Shown here: piece after piece, positions 59,166-64,000 of the stretch
Numbering within the stretch: position 1 is the stretch's first letter
How the letters are laid out: every line of letters begins with the position of its first letter
Assembly (NCBI RefSeq): GCF_907164915.1
Contig: NC_061863.1
Span: 27,757,710-27,821,709 of the forward strand
Direction: 5' to 3'
Source: Impatiens glandulifera
Lineage: Eukaryota; Streptophyta; Magnoliopsida; Ericales; Balsaminaceae
Length of the DNA stretch: 64,000 nucleotides
Made by a program: the position numbers and the translations under genes
Notes under the pieces: model-generated
The model's input: the letters and a program-made list of their open reading frames with translations, nothing else
Database searches by the model: none
Told to the model about the DNA's origin: nothing

Positions 59166-60037
59166 AGTCATACTCCCTTTGACAAAGCTTATTGGCTTAA
59201 GTTTGTCAGATGAGTTGGACTTTTTGCATGACAGGTTAGGGTCATTGCTATCAAATCCCAAACCGGATCTAGATCCAGCAAGTTTCAACATGCTGATCTG
59301 ATATTTGACAGCATCTCCAGACCTTGTCCATGCACTGACTACATAGTTTAATCTCTTGTTTTCAGATAAGAGATTCTAAATCTGTTCCTTGAGCATCTCA
59401 TTCTCAGATGAGATCTCTGTTAAGTTTTCATCAAAAACGTTTGATTCAGATTCTTTGTTGAAGGAAAGAATAGTTGATTCATATTTGACTTTCATTTCAT
59501 AAAAAGAGTCAGTTAACTTTTTGTACTCAATAGCCATTTCATTGAGTGCATTAGTTAACTCCTCGTTTGTAAATTCTGGTTTAGAGATATCATTTACCTT
59601 AGATTGGTCATTTGCCATCAGACAAGTTACAGCTCCGTTCTCTTTTTCAGCAGGAGACTCCTTTGTATCACTGTCAGCCCATCTGGATTTGTTCTCATTG
59701 CATATGAATGCTTTCTGGTTCTTCTTAGCTTGAGTAATTGTACCGTAGATCTGATTGAGCTTATCTCATATCTCTTTAGCAGAGGAACATAACTTGATTT
59801 CATAGAACACGTTTATGTTGATCGACTGGTACAGAATATTCCTTGCAACATTTTCCAGGTTGTTAGTCATCTTGTCTTCATTAGTCCACTTATTCTTGGC
59901 TTTGAAATCTTTATGGGACCTTTAGTAATGACGCTCCACATATCACATTCAAGAGCATCCAAGTGATCTTGCATCCTCATCATCCAATACTCGCAGTTGT
60001 CCATTGACAGAATAGGGATTTCATTGATGATAGACAT
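59166..60037 (-). pseudogene. F Gag, 5' part with internal deletion
   Basis: ATG at 60037 starts MSIINEIPILSMDNCEYWMM. Compared with A, the sequence passes from the middle of the Gag core (near 59770) directly to QAKKNQKAFICNENKSRW and an acidic part: some 200 codons including the CCHC knuckle are missing. The coiled coil (TEISSENEMLKEQI, 59376-59618) follows and then SGLGFDSNDPN. Stops near 59380 and 59880 are also present. Without the knuckle, RNA packaging would fail. Confidence 0.8.
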
Positions 60038-60072
60038 GCTTCAGGTTCTTGATACTTGAGAATAGAAACAAG

Positions 60073-60086
60073 GCTCTAATACCAAT
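60073..60086 (-). other. F primer-binding site
   Basis: The minus strand reads ATTGGTATTAGAGCC next to the 5' LTR, one mismatch from the tRNA-Met complement seen in A. Confidence 0.8.
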
Positions 60087-61468
60087 TGATAGGATCGACT
60101 TAATCGATAGAGACGGGGGTCTGGCTAAAGATGAAGGCTTATGAAAAACGGTTTGAAAGAAATTCAGTTAGAGATTTAATTCGCTTTCTATTCTACGCAA
60201 ACACTTTTAAACACTTGAAACGGATTCAAGGCGGAATTTTGGGTTTGAAACACAAGATGAAATATGAAAAGATGACAAAAATGAAATAACACAGCAATTT
60301 GTTTATGGATGTTCGGAGAAACTCTCCTACGTCACCCCTTCTTCCAACCACCGGAAGGATTCACTATAATATGATTCGAATGAAATACAGTTTACACACA
60401 CTTTATGTTCAATTACAAGATGAAGAATATCACTCAGCTAAAGGTGCTTTGATTCTAGCTCTCTCTTGATTCACACACAGTACAATCAGAAAGCAGCTTC
60501 ACAGTATGAATTCAGTAAGCAAGATGATTGAGTAGTTTCTCTCTCTACAAAATCAGATTGCTTGTTCGTTGTATTCGGATAAATTCGTAAGGCAGATTGT
60601 CCGTTTTCCTTGAGATTTGTTAAATACTGAGCATGAGCTAACAGTCGAATCTTTTAGAATGATACGTGGCACTCTTCCATTGGAAAGCCTCCATTATAAA
60701 CAATAGGTTCTGAGCACAAGGATCATGGCCGTAAACCACATGTAGTGCACCGAATATTCCATCAGGGATGTACCTGCAAAACATGTAATGTGAGGAAAAT
60801 TCTCTTAAGTGGCATTCCTTGGTTGGTTTCTTATAGCTGTTGTACGTCTAATTCTGAATATCTATTAGACCATCCGTCTAATTACAAGTCTATTAGACTA
60901 CACGTCTAACTCCGATGAGTTAGACTGTACGTCTAATTTCGAATACATTAGACTTACGTCTAATTCCGTGTACATTAGACTACACATCTATCTCCACTGA
61001 CTTAGACTGTACGTCTAATTCTATGCATTTATTAGACTACACGTCTAACTCCGATGAGTTAGACTGTACGTCTAATTCTATGCATTCATTAGACTACACG
61101 TCTAACTCCGATGAGTTAGACTATACGTCTAATTCTATACATTCATTAAACTACACGTCTAACTCCGATGAGTTAGACTATACGTCTAATTCTATGCATT
61201 CATTATACTACACGTCTAACTCCGATTAGTTAAACTATACGTCTAATTCTATACATTCATTAAACTACACATCTAACTCCGATGAGTTAGACTATACGTC
61301 TAATTCTATGCATCTAATTGCCAAAATCGGTCTAATGATCCTCATTAGAACCAAGTCTTATGAAATATTGTTTCAATACACCTGCATCAAAACTCATAAG
61401 TCATTTCATAATCAACATCTCAATGGTTAAATTATTTCAACACTCAGTCAAAATAATTTGACCCAACA
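60087..61468 (-). repeat. F 5' LTR, 1,382 bp with internal deletion
   Basis: Same termini and core block (about 60325-60370) as the 3' LTR. At 60842-60845 (GTAC) it jumps from the block matching 48340 to the array matching 49722, removing the whole 133-bp repeat region. The remaining array is 60845-61320. Confidence 0.93.
61021..61305. repeat. Five 57-bp repeats in F 5' LTR
   Basis: The marker CTATGCAT/CTATACAT occurs at 61021, 61078, 61135, 61192, 61249 and 61306, exactly 57 bases apart. Each unit has two TTAGAC/GTCTAA palindromes. A similar array with fewer units is at 49890-50080 in the 3' LTR. Because 57 is divisible by three, one frame stays open through the array; it is not a gene. Confidence 0.92.
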
Positions 61469-61473
61469 GAAAA

Positions 61474-62978
61474 TTCAACATACATTCGAACTAATCAAAA
61501 CTGTAATAACTTGACGCTTAAAGAAGAAATTAAATATGTTTAGCCAATTGACCAAAAGTCAAGCTGGCTTTAGTTCAAAAACAGGGCAACCAGCTGGTCA
61601 AGTAAGCATAAACCAGACAGAAAACTATAAATGTTTTAACAAAAATCATTTTCTAAAATTAACGGATCGTCAGCAAGCAGAAAGAAATCTGCCAAGCCTA
61701 AAATATACACATTATTAAAAACACAAAATGGGATATCCATAAAAATAATTCAAGTATGGATCCCCAAGGGACTAAATAACCTTGGACCCAAATGAATATT
61801 GGTACCAAAGTTGTCAATATATATATATGTGTAGGTAAGACAGAATAGAAGCTTGGAAGATTCGGTATGGTATCTGAACAATGACTACTCTAGGCTTATG
61901 ACATGCAACAGTCGGCTGCTAACAGAGATATTAAAATGCATTAGACCAAAGATCACTTTTGGTGATAACTCAAAAGGTAAAACCGTGGGTAAGTGTAAGA
62001 TTATCCTCGGTAAATTTTACTGATAATAATGTACTATTGGTAGAAAATCTATGATACAATTTAATTAACATAAATTAAATGTGCGATAATGGGCACATAG
62101 TAGAATTTCAAAAGCATACATGTTTTGTTAGAGATCAGTAGGGTAACACCCTGCTGATATGAATTGGAGTAGAAAACTCATATAAAATGAATTGGAAGAA
62201 TAAATCTTTAGATCCCATATACAAGATTTCCAAAAATGATCAAAATTGGTTATAACATAAAAGACTTAATCACCTAAAGTTTAAAACAATTAATAATATT
62301 TGTACAAAAGATCTTGTAACTAGAATTTCTAAACTGAAATTTAATAAAGACAAGGTCTTCCCAGCTTGTCAAAAGGGAAAACATATCAAATTAATATTTA
62401 AATGTAATGGAAATATCCAATTTGACATATGTCAAGAATTACTACACATGGACTTGTTTAATCTAATTTCAGTAACTAGTTTAGGAGGAATGAGATATAC
62501 ACTGGTCATAATAGATGACTACTCAATGTTTCCTTGGTAATAATTTTAGTATCTAAGGATCAAACTGGTGTTAAATTTTTTAAAATTCTTAAAAGACTAC
62601 AAAATGAAAAAGCTTATGATTTATAAAAATTAGAAGTGATAGAGGAACATAATTCACAAACAAGAATTTTTCCCCTTTTCTTAAGGAATCAGGTATTAAA
62701 CACGAGTTTCTAGTGTCAGAGAACTCCACAATAAAACGGTGTTGTTGAAAGGAGAAATAAAACACTGAAAGAAACATCTAGATTAATACTAGCTGATTCG
62801 GGTGTGTCTTAACAACTTTGGGCTGAAACTATCAATACAACATGTTATACTAAAAATAGTTCTATGATTAATAAACAATTTAATAAAACAATTTATGAAA
62901 TTTGGTATGGAAAATTTCCGAAAATATCTTTAAAATATTCGGTTGTAAATGTTTTGTTCACAACAATGAAAAAAATTA
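61474..62978 (+). pseudogene. Element J Gag end, protease, integrase
   Basis: After the F TSD the plus strand continues J: Gag tail (IQVWIPKGLNNLG near 61760); protease relic VWYLNNDYSRLMT where the catalytic DSG has become NND; a pre-integrase region with many stops; integrase with LLHMDLFNLISV and LVIIDDYS (62440-62530) and NGVVERRNKTLKETSRLILA (62735-62790); and NKQFNKTIYEIWYGKFPKI. An LTR interrupts at 62979. RT is not in the window. Confidence 0.85.
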
Positions 62979-63515
62979 TGTTAGGATCGGAATCGCCGAA
63001 AGAGACTGGGGGTCTCGCTAGGGTGAACGCTTACACACACGCCGGTTTATAATAACCCTGTTAGAGGTTAATTATCGATTTCTATTCTTCGCAAGTTGTC
63101 ACAAACTCTTGAACCAAGTTCAAGTGCAGAAGTGTTTGTTTCAACTTGAAGAAACGAATAATCAGTTTGGAAGATGCAGAAAGTAAAGAACACAAGACAC
63201 AAGGGTTTTATGGATGTTCGGAGAAAACTCTCCTACGTCACCACTTCTTCTCGACCTCGAGAAGGATACTCTTCTCAACCTTGAGAAGAGTATTCACTAA
63301 AAGATTTGGTTAAATACAACACACTTGTACACAACCCAGTCGAACATCCAGGACTTAGTTGATGCTTACTTTCGATCTCCTAGCACACACAACACTTGTT
63401 GATAGACACTCTATCAACTTACAAAGAACTTGATACAATAATTTTCGTTATCAAGACACTCTATCACAAAAAAATGCTAAGACAAGAGCTTGTAAAGAGT
63501 TTTTATGAGCAAGAG
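62979..63515 (-). mobile_element. LTR of C-like family (K), interrupted
   Basis: Begins TGTTAGGATCGG (plus), the complement of the U5 end of C's LTR. It holds the core block (ATGGATGTTCGGAGAAAACT and CTCCTACGTCACC, 63210-63243) and a local duplication of a GAGAAGGATACTCTTCTC-like palindrome (63255-63295). At 63516 a second LTR interrupts it. It inserted in J integrase. Confidence 0.75.
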
Positions 63516-64000
63516 TGTTAGGATCGGGGTCGCCCTTGGAGGACCGAGTTCCAGTTTTTAGAAGGGTTGACCGCTTACAACACAACAGACGCTCTGATTG
63601 GTGATAGCCCGGTTAGAGACTACAACCGTTCTCAACACTACGCAAACTGTCATAGACTCTTGAACCGGGTTCAAGGACGGAAATGTCTGTTTCAGATTGA
63701 AGCAACACACACGACTTGGATGAGGTTTATGAAGAGTCGGTTTAAGAATTATGTATAGACCGGTTATGATTATAGAAGTAGGGTTATATTTCGATTAATG
63801 TATTTCGGTTTTAGAGTAAATAAACAGAAAATAAGTAAAAAACACAAGACAAGATTTTTTATGGATGTTCGGAGCAAACCCTCATACGTCACCCCTTCTT
63901 CTCAGATTATGAGAAGGATCTCCATTAACTTTCAAAGTTACAACACTTACAATGCCGGTCGAGCCTAACTCGCTACTCGTCGGTTACACCAATTCACTCT
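63516..64000 (-). mobile_element. LTR of C family (L), cut by window edge
   Basis: Begins TGTTAGGATCGGGGTCGCCC and matches the complement of C's LTR end closely (GGAGGACCG, CGGTTAGAGACTA, CTCAACACTACGCAAACTGTC). The core block is at about 63858-63915. Toward the window end, GTCGAGCCTAACTCGCTACT matches the complement of 31030-31055. It lies inside the K LTR. Confidence 0.85.

Larger units (their letters stand above)
47553..61468 (-). mobile_element. Copia element F, complete with TSD, 13.9 kb
   Basis: Bounded by LTRs 47553-50230 (3') and 60087-61468 (5') and by perfect TSDs GAAAA at 47548-47552 and 61469-61473. Minus-strand order: PBS, gag, protease, integrase, RT, RNase H, spacer, short env-like ORF, polypurine tract. 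A LINE sits in gag. The pol domain order (IN before RT) is Ty1/copia; the extra ORF after pol and LTR palindromes fit the Sirevirus lineage. Stops in pol and an internal gag deletion make it defective. Confidence 0.93.

Noticed and set aside
61023..61229. 68-codon plus-strand ORF with a 19-residue repeat
   Set aside because: It is the 57-bp LTR array read in one frame; 57 is a multiple of three, so the frame stays open by construction. The same holds for 49956-50192.

Overview
The window is a stretch of plant nuclear genome made almost entirely of nested LTR retrotransposons. I found no intact host gene, no rRNA or tRNA gene and no CRISPR array. The evidence is Ty1/copia Gag, integrase, reverse transcriptase and RNase H, a primer-binding site complementary to plant initiator tRNA-Met, plant L1-type LINE ORF2 and a small Ty3/gypsy element. 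The large copia elements look like the Sirevirus (SIRE/Maximus) lineage: Gag with a long coiled-coil extension, an extra 'env-like' ORF after pol, and repeated palindromes in the LTRs. The env-like proteins remind me of predicted proteins from Lamiales/Gesneriaceae genomes, but that is memory, not a search.

Layout. 1-2468: two LTRs of the main copia family. 2940-6006: a complete but RT-less gypsy element (G1) with a perfect 5-bp TSD. 7585-9184: a plus-strand solo LTR. 10078-11220: a degraded coding region with a possible intron. 11422-17964: element D (minus; 3' LTR, env-like, RNase H and RT), cut by element A. 17965-26631: element A (minus; 3' LTR, env-like, intact Gag ORF, no pol, truncated 5' LTR). 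26632-31491: element C (plus; env-like and 3' LTR only). 31492-37108: element B (minus; like A). 37109-41732: element H (minus; gag) interrupted by B and by a solo LTR. 41733-46400: element I (plus; gag and env-like). 46400-46779: a gypsy LTR piece. 46780-47552 and 61469-62978: element J (plus; gag and pol) split by element F. 47553-61468: element F, a complete 13.9-kb copia element with perfect TSDs; its gag is split by a LINE (55567-59147) with a SINE-like 5' end. 62979-64000: two further nested LTRs.

How the parts relate. All copia copies share LTR termini (U5 end CCGATCCTA[T/A]CA), a conserved LTR core block near the TGACGTAG motif, and an env-like ORF preceded by its own promoter-like region (perfect palindrome GACACGTGTC, an E2F-like site and a TATA box). 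The LTRs and that spacer are filled with units of the form GTTAGAC-N5-GTCTAAC, arranged in tandem arrays with 26-, 50-, 57- and 133-bp periods. A, B and I appear to share one loss of protease-integrase-RT, whereas F kept pol but lost the Gag zinc knuckle. Most coding regions carry stops or frameshifts, so these are mainly old copies; A and C have the best-preserved ORFs.
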